The notes beneath the pieces are model-generated. The model ran no database searches. It saw only the letters and a program-made list of their open reading frames with translations, and had not been told where the DNA came from. From Spirogloea muscicola (Eukaryota > Streptophyta > Zygnematophyceae > Spirogloeales > Spirogloeaceae): a stretch of 24,446 bases of DNA. Made by a program: the position numbers and the translations under genes. The stretch spans positions 406,463 to 430,908 of the forward strand of contig WELB01000072.1 in assembly GCA_009602725.1 (NCBI GenBank). Reading direction: 5' to 3'. How positions within the stretch are numbered: position 1 is the stretch's first letter; each line of letters opens with the position of its first letter. Positions 9,301 through 19,117 of the stretch are shown one piece after another.

Positions 9301-10449
9301 AGTGATGGGAATATGCACCTGGCCAACAACAGCGGTTCCAGCTCCAGCAGCACTTAGGATGCCCAGTGCCAAGACCATCTGTGTCCATCTCACCGGCTGC
9401 TTAACGGCAGGAGTAGGAGCAGCAGGCACAAGTGTGATGCCAGGAACAGTGGGTTGCACAGCCACCAGCTGCTGACCGGGTGCCAGATGCTGCTGAGACG
9501 GCTGCTGCTGCTGCTGCTGCGGGGCTGCTTGCAATGGCTGAGCTGCTTGCGTGTACGTCGACTCTGGCGTGGTGGTTGTGGTAGTTGTGATCGTAGTGGT
9601 CGACGGCGCGTCCTACAGGCCCACAGGGTTTTGGTTACAAGTGAGCCCCACCAAGCGAGCCCAGGACACTGGCAGGCTCCCCCATGGGAAGCTAAAGCTG
9701 CTGAAAGTGGACATTGACATGCCATGATGCAACTACTTTAAGATATGACTGAGACGTCTGCAGTGACCATGACTGGAGAAACTTAAGGCCGTGGAATAGC
9801 GCTTGTTAACAGCAATGACGAGCTTAGGCAAATCTGACACTGGCAAATGGCTTGTGATGTCCTGTTTAGGGACAACAGAAGCCCGGCCTAACGGAAGATA
9901 TGCTTAAGGTGGCGGTCTCACAGGCACGCGCGTGAAGGCCTCGTCAATCTCCGCCGGCGTCAGGCCCTTGCGCTCCAGGAACGACCGGCGGTACTTGACC
10001 GGCGAGCCCTGCACCTTGGGGTGCGACAGGAAGTTGACGGCGTTCTCGACCTGGTCCGGCCGTATCGGCGCGGCCGCCGGCGTGAAGGGGCTGGCCTTCG
10101 ACGGCGGCTCCGCCGCTGCCGCTTCTGAAACGGACTGTGCTGGCACCGCCGCCGGCTCTGTCATGGGACGACCATGGCGGCCAAGGCCTCGCATGTCAGC
10201 ATCTAACGTCGGAACGCGCAGACTTGCCGAACGCCGTGCAGCCGTGAGACGGCGGGAGTGCCGCTGGGAGACGTCGCGGGAAGCCCGCTAACGAGCTCCG
10301 CGAACGCCGCCGACGGAGCCGCCGCCATCGCCGCAAAGCCGCGCACGGCACGGCGGAGGGGACGGCGCGGCGGAGGAGAGCGCTTCGCTGGAGCGCTCAC
10401 CGGCGGGGGCGGCGGGCGCCGCCGGGGCGGGGGCGTCGTCGTCGGCCAT
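6350..10449 (-). CDS. PEX14: Peroxisomal membrane docking protein PEX14 (peroxin-14)
   Basis: PEX14 is the membrane docking factor for the cargo receptor PEX5, working with PEX13 in peroxisomal matrix import. Ten minus-strand exons close in phase to 687 aa: 10401-10449, 9922-10202, 9319-9612, 8901-9093, 8557-8691, 8183-8470, 7648-7679, 7435-7479, 7232-7300 and 6350-7027. Residues about 63-110 are the PEX5-binding domain (AVNFLSHPKVQGSPV, RRSFLERKGLT, EIDEAFTRVP). A Q-rich linker leads to a membrane segment at about 185-208, followed by LPRLKSW and a helical region. Plant-type motifs come next: MVQRGERPPGIR, INDKPPNPGQ, PWEQAQ, PWWRRQ and PLMPEAAAAI. The first exon (ATG 10449, consensus GTGAGC donor) is less certain; translation could begin at 10194. 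The sixth exon's donor was chosen by phase, and another exon could lie between 8183 and 7679. Confidence 0.9.
8349..8396 (-). repeat. Tandem duplication inside PEX14 exon 6
   Basis: Two 24-bp units, 8349-8372 and 8373-8396, differ at one base (TTTTGATA versus TTCTGATA). On the minus strand they encode YQKQPEQP twice in the linker between the predicted coiled coil and the conserved C-terminal part of PEX14. The duplication keeps the reading frame and looks recent. Confidence 0.85.
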
Positions 10450-10927
10450 GGCGCAGGGCTCGCGGGAGCCGCGGCGCGCTTCCCGCCGCAAGAGGCGGCG
10501 GGCGAGGCGGACACTGATGACTCGACACTTCGCGTCTGTACTAACGGGCAGCCACTTGACGTCTACCGTCAGCTCGGAGCCAGTCCGCGTCGGGTTGCCT
10601 CGGCTGCCGGCGGGCCTCCGAGACGGCGGCCGACGCCGTTCCACAGCGGGACTTCCCAAGTGGTGGTAACGACGTGAAGCCCCAATGGCGGTAAGCCCTA
10701 GGGGACGGTCTCGCGCTTCCGCGGGCCCGCCGCCGCCGCCGCCGCCGCCGCGGCAGACGGCGATGGCGACGGCGACGGCGACGGCGACGGAGACGCTCCT
10801 CTGACCGCGGACGTCCTACCGCGGAGGGCTCGGCTTTCCTCTCTCGCTACTCGCGCTGCTCTTCATTGACGGCCTCCTTCGGCGTGGCTACCTCTAGAAG
10901 CTTTGCTGCATGCGTGCTCCGACGGCA
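10450..10927. promoter_or_regulatory. Bidirectional promoter region between PEX14 and NAA25
   Basis: About 480 bp separate the two divergent start codons, so the two genes must share this DNA for promoters and leaders. It is strongly GC-rich and includes a (CCG)n tract at 10727-10752 and an imperfect (GGCGAC)n tract at about 10756-10789. I see no clear TATA box. GC-rich, TATA-less divergent promoters are common for housekeeping pairs in compact genomes. Transcription start sites cannot be placed from sequence alone. Confidence 0.6.
10727..10789. repeat. (CCG)n and (GGCGAC)n microsatellites
   Basis: A trinucleotide tract (about nine CCG/CGC units, 10727-10752) is followed almost at once by four to five GGCGAC-type hexamers (10756-10789, first unit GGCGAT). 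Both lie upstream of the NAA25 start in probable leader or promoter DNA. Length polymorphism between strains would be expected. Confidence 0.8.
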
Positions 10928-13900
10928 ATGGCGGACGCCGTGCTGGAGCGGCGGCTGCGGCCGCTGTACGACGCCGTCGAGTCTGGCAACCACAAGGCCG
11001 CGCTCAAGCTCGCCAACACGCTGCTGCAGAAGCACGGTAGCAGCCAGCACCTCAAGGTTGGCCGCGCTTCTCCGCTATCTTGAGCTTTCCATTACCAATT
11101 GCCATTGCCATTGACAGCTGCGTCTGCTGGGCCAGCCAGGCCACTGGTTCCTCTCAGTTCTTGTGTCTCTGCCCTCTCCTCACTGTGTACACACATCGTG
11201 CATGTCCAATAACCAGGCAATCTCCTGAGCTGGCTCAAGGTTGCATATGAGGTATTGCTGGCCATGCTGCTCTCCTCACGCACGCGCACAATGGTGGCAC
11301 TTGGCTGCACTGCAGATGCTGAAAGCCTTGACTCTGGAGCGCATGGGCAAGAAAGAGGAGGCTCTTGCCGTCTGCTTGGAGGTCAAGGCGGAGGTCCCGA
11401 GAGACCTGAACGTGCTGGGGGACTTGGACCAGGTTCTCAGCCGGCTGGGACGACGTATGGCCATCGCCCTTCTTGCAACTCCTCTTTTTCTTGATGTGCT
11501 CTGTCGGCAGCTATTGCTGGACTTAGGACCAGCCTTACTCAGGTATCTCGTTGTGCTCGAGTGCAGTAGACGACGTGGTTGAGTGCCATGAGATTGCTGC
11601 TGCAAAGTACCCAGACGACCTGGATCTCAATGTGGCGCTTTTCCATGCCTACATCCGCAGATATGACTACGTTAAACAGCAACTGGTCAGTACAATGAAC
11701 CATGTCTGGAACTCTCTCTCTTACAGGCTGTTTATAGTGATTCGAAGGACATACATTTGCTTAATCTCTTCATTGCGGTTGTTCTTCTCATCTGCAGGTT
11801 TCGATGAGATTGTACAAGAAGTATGGAGAGGAGCGCTACTTGCTCTGGGCAATTTGTAGTCTGGATTTGCAGGTCGGTTGTGACCTTCTAAGTGAGGCAG
11901 GGGCCAATGCGATGTATGACAATGCAGAGTGGCTAGCTTGTCAATGATCATCTGTATCTACCTTGCTTGCATACCCAGAAGGGCACCGTGCTACCAGTAG
12001 CCTTGTCTCCTGTAAGCACTCGGCCAGTCTTTGAGGTGCCATATGATACCAAGGCAGCACCTGCAAATAGCTGAAGCTTTTGTTCCACATGCAGCGCAGG
12101 CTACAAAAGACAAAGCAGGCAGGGCAAAGCTGCTGCAATTGTCAGAGGCACTGCTGAGGAAACGACTTGGCGCAGATGGATTTCAAGATTTGGAATGTGA
12201 GCAATGTGTGCTAAGTGGTCTGAAGGTCTTGAGGTTGGAAGGCTATCAGTTAGCAATTGCTGTGACTTAGTTGGTCAGTCTTCTTCTCTCAGCTCACTGA
12301 GGCAGGAGCAATGTTCCTGATCAATAGCCTGTCTTGTGCTCGCCTGCAGCTCTGTTAATGTTTGTGAGCATTCTTCAGCAGCAAGAGAAGTATACTGCTG
12401 CCCTCGAATTGATTGAAGGCAGTCCCGGGAAGCTGTTCACAATAGAATCAGAACGTCTGCAATTGCAGGTAAGATAAATGGTCAGTCCCTGCTGTGCCTG
12501 CTTGCGAAGCTTCTGGCAAATGACTGTCTGAGCGTGTCGTCAGTCATTGCTGCACTTGCTGGCACTGTTAAAGTCAATGAGGGACAACAACTTATAAGTT
12601 CTTGATGCTGTTATGCAGGGTTCGTTGTTGATGCAGCTTCACCACTTTGATGACGCGGTGGAAGTGTACGCAAAGATCCTCTTGAAGAGGTGACTTCTTG
12701 TCAATCTGCCAAACACATCCGAGTGACCTGCTGTGCTTTGCTCTCTGTTACTTGGTGACGAGAAATCAGTGTGTGCGTGTAAGGAGGGCGTCATAAGCAG
12801 TTCCTAAAGGAGATGAGATAGTGTGCATCGAACTTGCCAGCACATATCTTGGCCTTACAACCTGTTTGCATGCAGTCCAGATGACTGGGCGACCCTCCTG
12901 GCATACCTGGATGCTTATCTTAGAACTCCTGTAAGAAATGAGTCAGCTGAAGAGCATGCCATGGACGAATTGCAAAGCCTGAGTTTGGCGGAGGGCTATG
13001 CTCGACCTCCTCCTGACAGGAAGAAGAATGTGAGATACTTGTCACGCACAAATAATGGTATTTGCTTAGAAACTATTAATGTTCTCTTTGCTTCTGTATT
13101 GTCTAATTTCTTGAATGAGTATTGGGGCCTCTTGCTTTGCCAATCTAGCGACTTTGCTGTCTCTTCTGTTTGTTCATCAGCTACATGATATGGACTTGAT
13201 GCAGCTCAAGGAGGAATTTCAGCATGCTCAGCAGTTCCTGATCAAGCTGCAATCAAGCCAAGCCGACATGCTGCAGAGAGGACCCTTCCTGGCCATTGTG
13301 GAGCTTGAACATCGCAAGCTCAGGCTATCTAAGAGCCTGCCTGCGAAGAGCCTGCCTGCGAAAGACTTCGCTGAGTCAATTGTGACATATTTTGCCAGGT
13401 AATGTTCCTCTGAGCAGGGTGCCCATACACATCTATGAGAGTTTTCAAAAGTGCTGCAACATCGAGAAGAAACCTCACAGCTGTAATAGGGCAAAAGGAT
13501 GTCCTTTATTTGCCGCTGCCAAGCTTCATATTGTGATGTATCTTGGGACTGAATGAGGCATTTGTGCTATGTCAGATTTGGTCACATGGTCAGCTTTGCA
13601 TCGGATGTCAAGGCGTATGCCCTGGATGTGGAAGCTGCTGAAAAGGCATGGCTTGCCGAGGCTTTGGGCTCTGCCGCTACAACCAGAGCATCTACTGCAG
13701 CCGAGCAGCCAGTTAGGAATCTGAGGAGCCAGGTAGCGGCTTTTCAAGTGCAGGAGCAGCTTGAGTACACATCTAAGTTAGCAAGTGATGGTAAGGGTGG
13801 TGATTGCCAGCTCGAGCCCTCTTTGCAGTATGGACTTGTACGTTACCTGTATATGACAGTTGATACCCTTGCCATTCCATGGCTTATCTGTCTTTCAGAA

Positions 13901-16900
13901 GCCAAGGTACTTTCATCTACACTTGACGGTAATAGCTGAGGTTTGTTTCCTCTCATGATGCTTGTGACAGCTCTTCTTCGACATTCTGCCAGGCTGGCTG
14001 GCCTTTACCGTGAAAGCTTGCCCCTGTCTACTGAGCTTGACGAGAAGGAGCGAGGTCATGGAGAGGAGCTTATTATCCTCTCTGTCAACTGTTTAGCTGA
14101 GGTGCCAGACTTATGAGCTTCCATGTGCTTGCTATCATTACTAAGTATAAGGGTCTTAGCTTTGAAATTGATATTTCAGGATTTGTTGGGTGCGGTCGGA
14201 CAGTTGATCTTGTAGCTGCTTCTTGTGACACTCTTGCCTATGCTTGCATAGGAATTGTGCCAGGTATGCAGAGGGATGTAGTCATTCTTACCGTCAATTA
14301 CTGGCAGCTATACTGCAGGACCAGAGATGAAGGGTATCTACTTGAAGCAATCTTAGTACTTGAGCATGGCCTTTCTCATAGAAGGTAAGCCTTTCATGTC
14401 AGGCACGTCGTTATTCAGACCTTTTTTGTTGTGCTTGCATTTTCACCCAACAGATGATAATGGTACTAAACAGAAAGTCTGACAATTGCAGATTCAGTCC
14501 CCAGTTCAAGCTCATGGTGATCAGTCTTTATGGTAGTTTTGGTGCCACTGAGAAAGCTTGGCAATGGTCAGTGCCTGCTTACAGCATCCCACATGAGCTC
14601 CCAATAAGTGAACATCTTTCATGATTGAGATCTGCAACAATTTGTTGTTGTGAAGAAGAGAAATAAGGACTTGATGCTATCCTGATGCAGTCTGCTTCAA
14701 GTTGAGAAGCAAAGTAAAACTCGATCAAACACAGGCTTGGACCTCAGACTGCAGCTGCTGAACATGTATTTCAGGTATGAGCTGCTTGAAATAAAGCACA
14801 TCATGCTGGAGACAATGTCCCATCACATCGTCCCTTTCTTACTGGACGCGGGACACTGGAAGCCGCTAGAGTCACTGTACAATGCTTTTACTAAATTTCA
14901 CGACACTCACAGCCGAGAAGCTGCTGACTTCACAATTATGGCTTATCGACACAGCACCTATGGGAAGGTACTGCATGTCCTTGGTGTGAGCCTGCATACT
15001 GAGGGCTGCTTAAGATCATTAAATGGTGGAAGCATCCCTTCGTGCTTACTCCTTTTAGTGTGCACGTCAAGCTCCCTGTATAGCAGATGAAGCTGTCATG
15101 CTGTCCACACCCGTCAAGTTACATTTGCAGTGATGCAAATGCAGGTACGGGAATTTGTGGAGTTCAAGGAACGACTTGAGCAGTCCTTTCAGCGTCAGGT
15201 GGTGCAAGTAGAGGCAGCTCTGATGGATATTAAGAGAGCTGCTGACCATCTCACTGAGGTGGAGGTGCTGATGCGAGGCAAGTCTTGTACTACTCCTTTT
15301 CTTCAAGATCGTGGCATCACGAGCTCTGCGTCCCCCTCCTTCAATGAAGATCTCTCTGGCCGTCCGTGGTGGTCCCCCTCTCCAGACTACAATCTACTTC
15401 ATGGTGAGGATACCTATTTTCTGCTTACACACAATAAGCACAGCAGCTGCTTTGCCTTGAACGGGTAACTTGCTGCACTACTCAGCTTCTTATGCCAGAC
15501 ATTTGAGCCGCGCTCGATACAGAAAGTGAAGATGAAGCAGGACGGACGGCTGGCAGACATTGGCACCGAGCAGAGACCAAGGTAGTGACTGACCTGGGCT
15601 TGGAGATTGTCATGCAGTCGCAGTGCTTACGTGGTGCAATGTCGAGGCTAAGATCAGTTGAGTTGGTACTGATAAGCCCAGATTTTGCGTGACGTGCAGG
15701 AGGAGGTAGATGAAAGGCACTCGAGATGGTTATCTGAGGCTGGTGCTCGACAAACACTACTTCAGATGCTTCATGTGACGACCTGTGCAACGGACAGCGA
15801 GAGTCAAGTGTCAGCGTCTAAGATGAGGCGTTTACTCTCAGAATATCCGGCTTATCAGCAAGGAAGTCAACGGCTAGTACCTGAGGCAAGGCAGGTGGCA
15901 CATGTTGCAAATGGATACCAGAAGGTATTACTGTCTGAGATCCTGTCCTCTTAGCGGACTGCAGGAGCTTGCTGTAGAAGGACAAGTACAAGGAGCACAT
16001 TATCACTGTTTTGAGGGCTTGTGGTACTGTTCTTTTACTGCTGACCACTGCCATCCATTATGCACCTTATGCCAGCAATTGCCCATGCAAGTGGCTTCCT
16101 CCTGATTCGTTCTTGGCAAACCCCTGTTGCTTCTTTTGTCACAGGAAGCAGAAGAATCTGCTGGGCCTGCTGTTTCTTTGACAACAGCTACATTTGCCAC
16201 GGCTGCCGGAATGCTAGAGATGCAAGATCCAACTCACGCGCAGTCAGATGGCCCGCCGCTGGTCAGCCAGTTTGAGAACCTCGGGAGGATGCTGCAGCTC
16301 GCGATAGCACAGGTCAGTCAGGGCCTTATTGAGCCTTCGGGATGGTCGGCAGCAGGCAAGGCAGGAGTTGGCGAGGCCGTTGTCTGCCCTCCACAGGCGG
16401 TGTTGCGGCTTAGCAGGCTCGTGAACGAGGTCTTGGCCTGGCTGGTCCTCTGCTCACAGGTATGGGCCAAGTCTGTTCAGTCCAGGGCAGCGCCAGCTGC
16501 AAAGAGGAAGAAGAAGAAGGCAGGCAAGGAGGGGGCCGAAGCAATGCAAGGAGGCAGAGACAGCCAGAGTTTGACTCAAACTCCTCCGATTGCAGAGCTG
16601 AGGGCTGCTCTTTTGGCATTCTTCAGCGTCTTCAGGCAATCCCTAGTAGAGCTTGAGCGCGCACTACGCACGCACTTAGCAAGGCCTGAATCTGATCACG
16701 TGCCTCTGCCTGGCCTACAAAGCGAGAGCATTACGTCGTCTACGCACCCACCTCAGCAGGAGGGGACAGCTCAAGCGGACTGTGTGGTCCCAGGCGTCGT
16801 ATTGCGATGTCTACTTGGGTCTGGTTCTCCCTCTGAGGAGGTTGTGCGAGTGCAGATTCGTCTAGTCAAGGAGCTCGTAGACAGCCAACAAGCAACACTT

Positions 16901-16978
16901 AGGTCAGCCCTCGGCGTTTTGGAAGGCCGACGGACGTTATTGGAAAGGCTGGAGCAGATGCTAAGTGTTGCTGGATGA
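10928..16978 (+). CDS. NAA25: NAA25/MDM20, NatB N-terminal acetyltransferase auxiliary subunit
   Basis: NAA25 anchors the catalytic subunit NAA20 to ribosomes; NatB acetylates N-termini such as Met-Asp, Met-Glu, Met-Asn and Met-Gln. Eighteen exons close to 1079 aa: 10928-11056, 11316-11454, 11567-11685, 11798-11872, 12100-12196, 12350-12468, 12619-12689, 12876-13029, 13181-13398, 13576-13790, 13971-14101, 14272-14384, 14492-14566, 14775-14967, 15145-15403, 15508-15581, 15700-15924 and 16145-16978. The protein is a TPR-like superhelix. Diagnostic segments are LRPLYDAVESGNHKAAL, YGEERYLLWAICSLDLQ, CPDDW-like SPDDWATLLAYL, LQRGPFLAIVELEHRKLRL, ETMSHHIVPFLLDAGHW, SREAADFTIMAYRH, REFVEFKERLEQS and FNEDLSGRPWWSP, plus KRKKKK near residue 922. 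ATG 10928 has the better start context; ATG 10910 is in frame. Exon 16 uses an unusual GAG acceptor, and a small exon could be missing at 14102-14271. Confidence 0.93.
13331..13360 (+). repeat. 15-bp tandem duplication inside NAA25 exon 9
   Basis: AAGAGCCTGCCTGCG occurs twice in perfect tandem, at 13331-13345 and 13346-13360, followed by a near repeat AAAGAC. It encodes KSLPA twice, giving SKSLPAKSLPAKDF just after the conserved HRKLRL segment. The frame is kept; it is probably a surface loop insertion. Confidence 0.9.
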
Positions 16979-17132
16979 TTTCACAGGCAACACACTTCTC
17001 ATAAGCCACCTTCTTGGCACATTGCCTGATGCCCCTCAAATATAGGATTACAGATGCCTGAGTAGGTCAGCAGCTTTCTTGTGCATGCTTGTTAGCAGTG
17101 TAATCAGCATTGAACAGGTGTTGTAACTGCAG
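16979..17132. other. NAA25 3' untranslated region
   Basis: The sequence after the stop codon has no coding content. A TGTAA pentamer at 17099-17103, about 120 bases after the stop, could be a chlorophyte-style poly(A) signal. The pentamer is short enough to occur by chance, so this is only a suggestion. Confidence 0.3.
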
Positions 17133-17558
17133 ATCCACGAATGGGAGGTTGGCTCTGAACTATTGCTTTGGAAGGTGCTCATCTTGCTGTTGAGCCTCCT
17201 CGTCTTGCTGAAGCTCATATGCCTGACAGGCAATCTGTCTAGGGTTGAGTCACTGCCCCTTGCAGGGCCACCCAGTTCGTGCCACCATCGGCTATCATCC
17301 ATATTGGATGAACGGGCTGTCGCTGTCATGGCCGGCCAGAGAATCTGCCAGTGTGCCGCGTTGCCGCACCAGCCGGGAAGAGCAAAGCTAGAGTCGTTAA
17401 GGGAGAGGAGTGCTGCACCGTCAAGGCTCAGTAGCCTTCTGAGAGGAGCTGTGCTTGAAGCCCCAACCGAATCATCATTGCAATCACAAGTGCTCTGCCC
17501 TTTCCTGTTGAAGTCCCTCTGGACCTTGTCTTGTAGTGTTGGGCTGGCCCTTTCATAA
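17133..17558 (+). CDS. Unrecognised open frame with one hydrophobic segment
   Basis: From an acceptor-like TGTAACTGCAG ending at 17132, one frame stays open for about 141 codons to a TAA at 17558. It starts IHEWEVGSELLLW and continues into a Leu-rich hydrophobic segment (LILLLSLLVLLKLICL), then a Ser/Arg/Leu-rich stretch (KLESLRERSAAPSRLSSLL). There is no in-frame ATG near the beginning, no known domain and no clear partner exon. It could be an alternative terminal exon, part of an unknown gene or chance. It lies between the NAA25 end and the repeat cluster. Confidence 0.18.
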   Translation: MHEWEVGSELLLWKVLILLLSLLVLLKLICLTGNLSRVESLPLAGPPSSCHHRLSSILDERAVAVMAGQRICQCAALPHQPGRAKLESLRERSAAPSRLSSLLRGAVLEAPTESSLQSQVLCPFLLKSLWTLSCSVGLALS

Positions 17559-18104
17559 CTACTTTCTCCTAATGGCAGAGCTTCTTCCTTCTTGAAGAGC
17601 TTCTCTCATGTTGGGCCATCACCTTTGAAAATGGTTGATTTGATGGATTTGGTGATATGTCGTGCTTGTGAATGCCCTAAAGCTGCCATCGGCAGTTGGC
17701 AGCTTGAACCAAAGAGGAAAGTAAGGCAATGGTTGTGAGAGGCCAGCCGAAACACGAACTTCTGCAAGGGCTGGAAGGCGCAAAATAAATCGAAACTCTC
17801 TCCATCACTCTTGCAAATGGCAGCTCCTGCCGGAAGAGCACCAAGTCGGCTTTACAGGGAAAGTTGGCTCTTCCAATGCAAGGCAATGTATGTGAGAGGC
17901 CAGCCCAGAGTAATGTACAAGGCCAGAGAGGGCCGGAAGGCGCAAGAAAGCACGCTTTTCTCTCCGTGGCTTCTGCGAGTGGGCGCTCAAGGACCTCTAG
18001 TCAAGATCAGAATAACCAGAGGGAAGGTCGACCCGTCTGGCGTGGAGACCGTCCACCTTCTGTTGTAGCAGCATGACCGAGGAGTTCTCGGCGGCCACCA
18101 AGAA
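17559..18104. other. Repeat-rich intergenic DNA
   Basis: No gene is supportable here. The stretch includes an imperfect duplication (17723-17785 and 17880-17946) and short GGCCAGCC-type pieces reminiscent of the hairpin repeats. Open frames on both strands near 17811-18076 and 17997-18272 overlap and have no recognisable product. Confidence 0.45.
17723..17946 (+). repeat. Imperfect direct duplication about 157 bp apart
   Basis: Unit 1 (17723-17785) runs AAGGCAATGGTTGTGAGAGG ... GGCTGGAAGGCGCAAAA. Unit 2 (17880-17946) runs AAGGCAATGTATGTGAGAGG ... GGCCGGAAGGCGCAAG. Ends and order are conserved while the centres differ. Both contain GGCCAGCC, as do members of the hairpin repeat family, so this may be a degraded composite copy. 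Confidence 0.45.
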
Positions 18105-18420
18105 GCCGGCCTTCACGAGGATGCCATGCATAGCATCGCAGAGGAGGCGTTTGGCGCACAGTGGCTCGAGCCTTTTCACCAGCTCTAACGCAGCGCTGTC
18201 TCCCGCAGGTTCCTTGGGGAGCAGGCGGCTTCTAATGCAGCAGGCTCTCTCGCGCAGAAATATTGCATGCACCTGTTAGTCTCGCTGCAGCGGTCAATGG
18301 CACGCGCGCTGCATCTGCATGCCAGTCGCGCACTGGCTGCAGCCTCTGGCCCTGGCCAGGGACCCGCTACTCGGAGACTAGTTTCTCCGACCTGCGGCTG
18401 CTCAACAGGGATTACCGAGT
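18105..18420 (+). pseudogene. ABC1/UbiB kinase-like gene fragment, copy 3
   Basis: This copy is on the plus strand, opposite to copies 1 and 2. Read in the homologous frame it gives LHEDAMHSIAEEAFGAQWLE, then a TAA stop where the other copies have NQLSRHA, and later NAAGSLAQKYCMHL in place of HAAGSLAQVYRMRL. An 87-base block (about 18164-18250) aligns with copy 2 without gaps, and similarity continues to GGATTACCGAGT near 18420. It is the most degraded of the three copies but extends further towards the N-terminal side, where the EEAFG pattern also fits the ABC1 family. It is certainly non-functional. Confidence 0.42.
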
Positions 18421-18564
18421 GTAAAGTAGCTCCTTGGTTCCCAGCGAGCAATTCAGACTTGATGTTGCTCACTCGCGGGTACTGAGCTTCCATATGCATC
18501 GTCTCGTGTCTAGTTGTGTAGTTTTCCTTTCGGCACCTTTTTTGGCTTTGGATATTGTCCTGCC

Positions 18565-18960
18565 TTGGCCAAACCCTCTTCTCTATGGGCGAGCCCTTCT
18601 TCTTGTGTGCTTTCGCGCTTTCTCTGGCCCCTTCAAGGTTTGTTTCCTTAGTTTTGGTTGGCCTCTTCCAGCCACCGCCCTCGCCTGGAAGCGTCCATTC
18701 TCCGTCTCTGGGAGAGCCACTTCTTGTCCTAAGGAACTGGATAGCACACGGAAGAAGGTGCGCGCCCATAAAGAGAGAAGGCGCGCGGTGCGCATGAAAT
18801 TGAAAGAGAGGCCAATTCTAGCCTTACAAAAGCCCATAGAGAAGAAAAATGTCGTGTATTTGAAACAAACGAAGGCCAAATGGCCAAGTACAAAGGCAAG
18901 CACTTCTAAAGACCTACATAACCTACAGCAGATTGACCCGCTCAGTAACCACGGGTCAAT
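18565..18960. repeat. Mosaic of dispersed repeat fragments
   Basis: The block carries several broken pieces of the MITE-like family. There is TCTCTATGGGCGAGCCCTTC near 18580, GCGCTTTCTCTGGCCCCTTC near 18620 resembling a terminal repeat, and CCCATAGAGAAG near 18834. The 53-bp repeat is at 18773-18825. Long open frames on both strands across the block (for example 18434-18967 plus and 18583-19089 minus) lack any domain and run through repeat sequence, so they are not called as genes. Confidence 0.45.
18773..18825 (-). repeat. 53-bp dispersed repeat, inverted copy
   Basis: The reverse complement of 18773-18825 matches 22435-22487 at 50 of 53 positions. The core is palindromic-looking, with ATGCGC next to GCGCGC. 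A shorter relative is at 561-587. No coding capacity. Confidence 0.75.
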
Positions 18961-19077
18961 ACGATAGAGAAGAGGGGCTGGCAGAAGAAGGGCTCGCCCA
19001 TTGAGGGTAGGGGCTGGGAAAAGCCAGCCCAAAATGAAATGAACAAAGGACGAGAAGGGGCCAGGGGAAGCACTAAG
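18961..19077 (-). repeat. MITE-like repeat, second near-complete copy
   Basis: In inverse orientation to 23-135, this copy has GGGCTCGCCCATTGAG (18990-19005) and a hairpin GGGCTGG (19011-19017) with CCAGCCC (19024-19030). It ends with a recognisable terminus CCAGGGGAAGCACTAAG (19061-19077). The opposite terminal repeat is lost or replaced by AGGGGCTGGCAGAAGAAG. It abuts the ABC1-like fragment at 19118-19390 just as the first element abuts the fragment at 176-424. Confidence 0.55.
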
Positions 19078-19117
19078 AATAACAAGCACATGAAGAGACT
19101 AAGCAGCTATGAAGCAC

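Noticed and set aside
9495-9520. CTG/CAG run considered as a simple intergenic microsatellite
   Set aside because: It falls inside PEX14 exon 3 and encodes the glutamine run of the linker.
17997-18272. Minus-strand 91-codon frame with fairly protein-like composition
   Set aside because: It is antisense to ABC1-like fragment copy 3, whose plus-strand alignment with copies 1 and 2 explains the sequence.
18434-18967. 177-codon plus and 168-codon minus frames across the repeat mosaic
   Set aside because: Both run through dispersed repeat pieces, overlap each other and show no domain.
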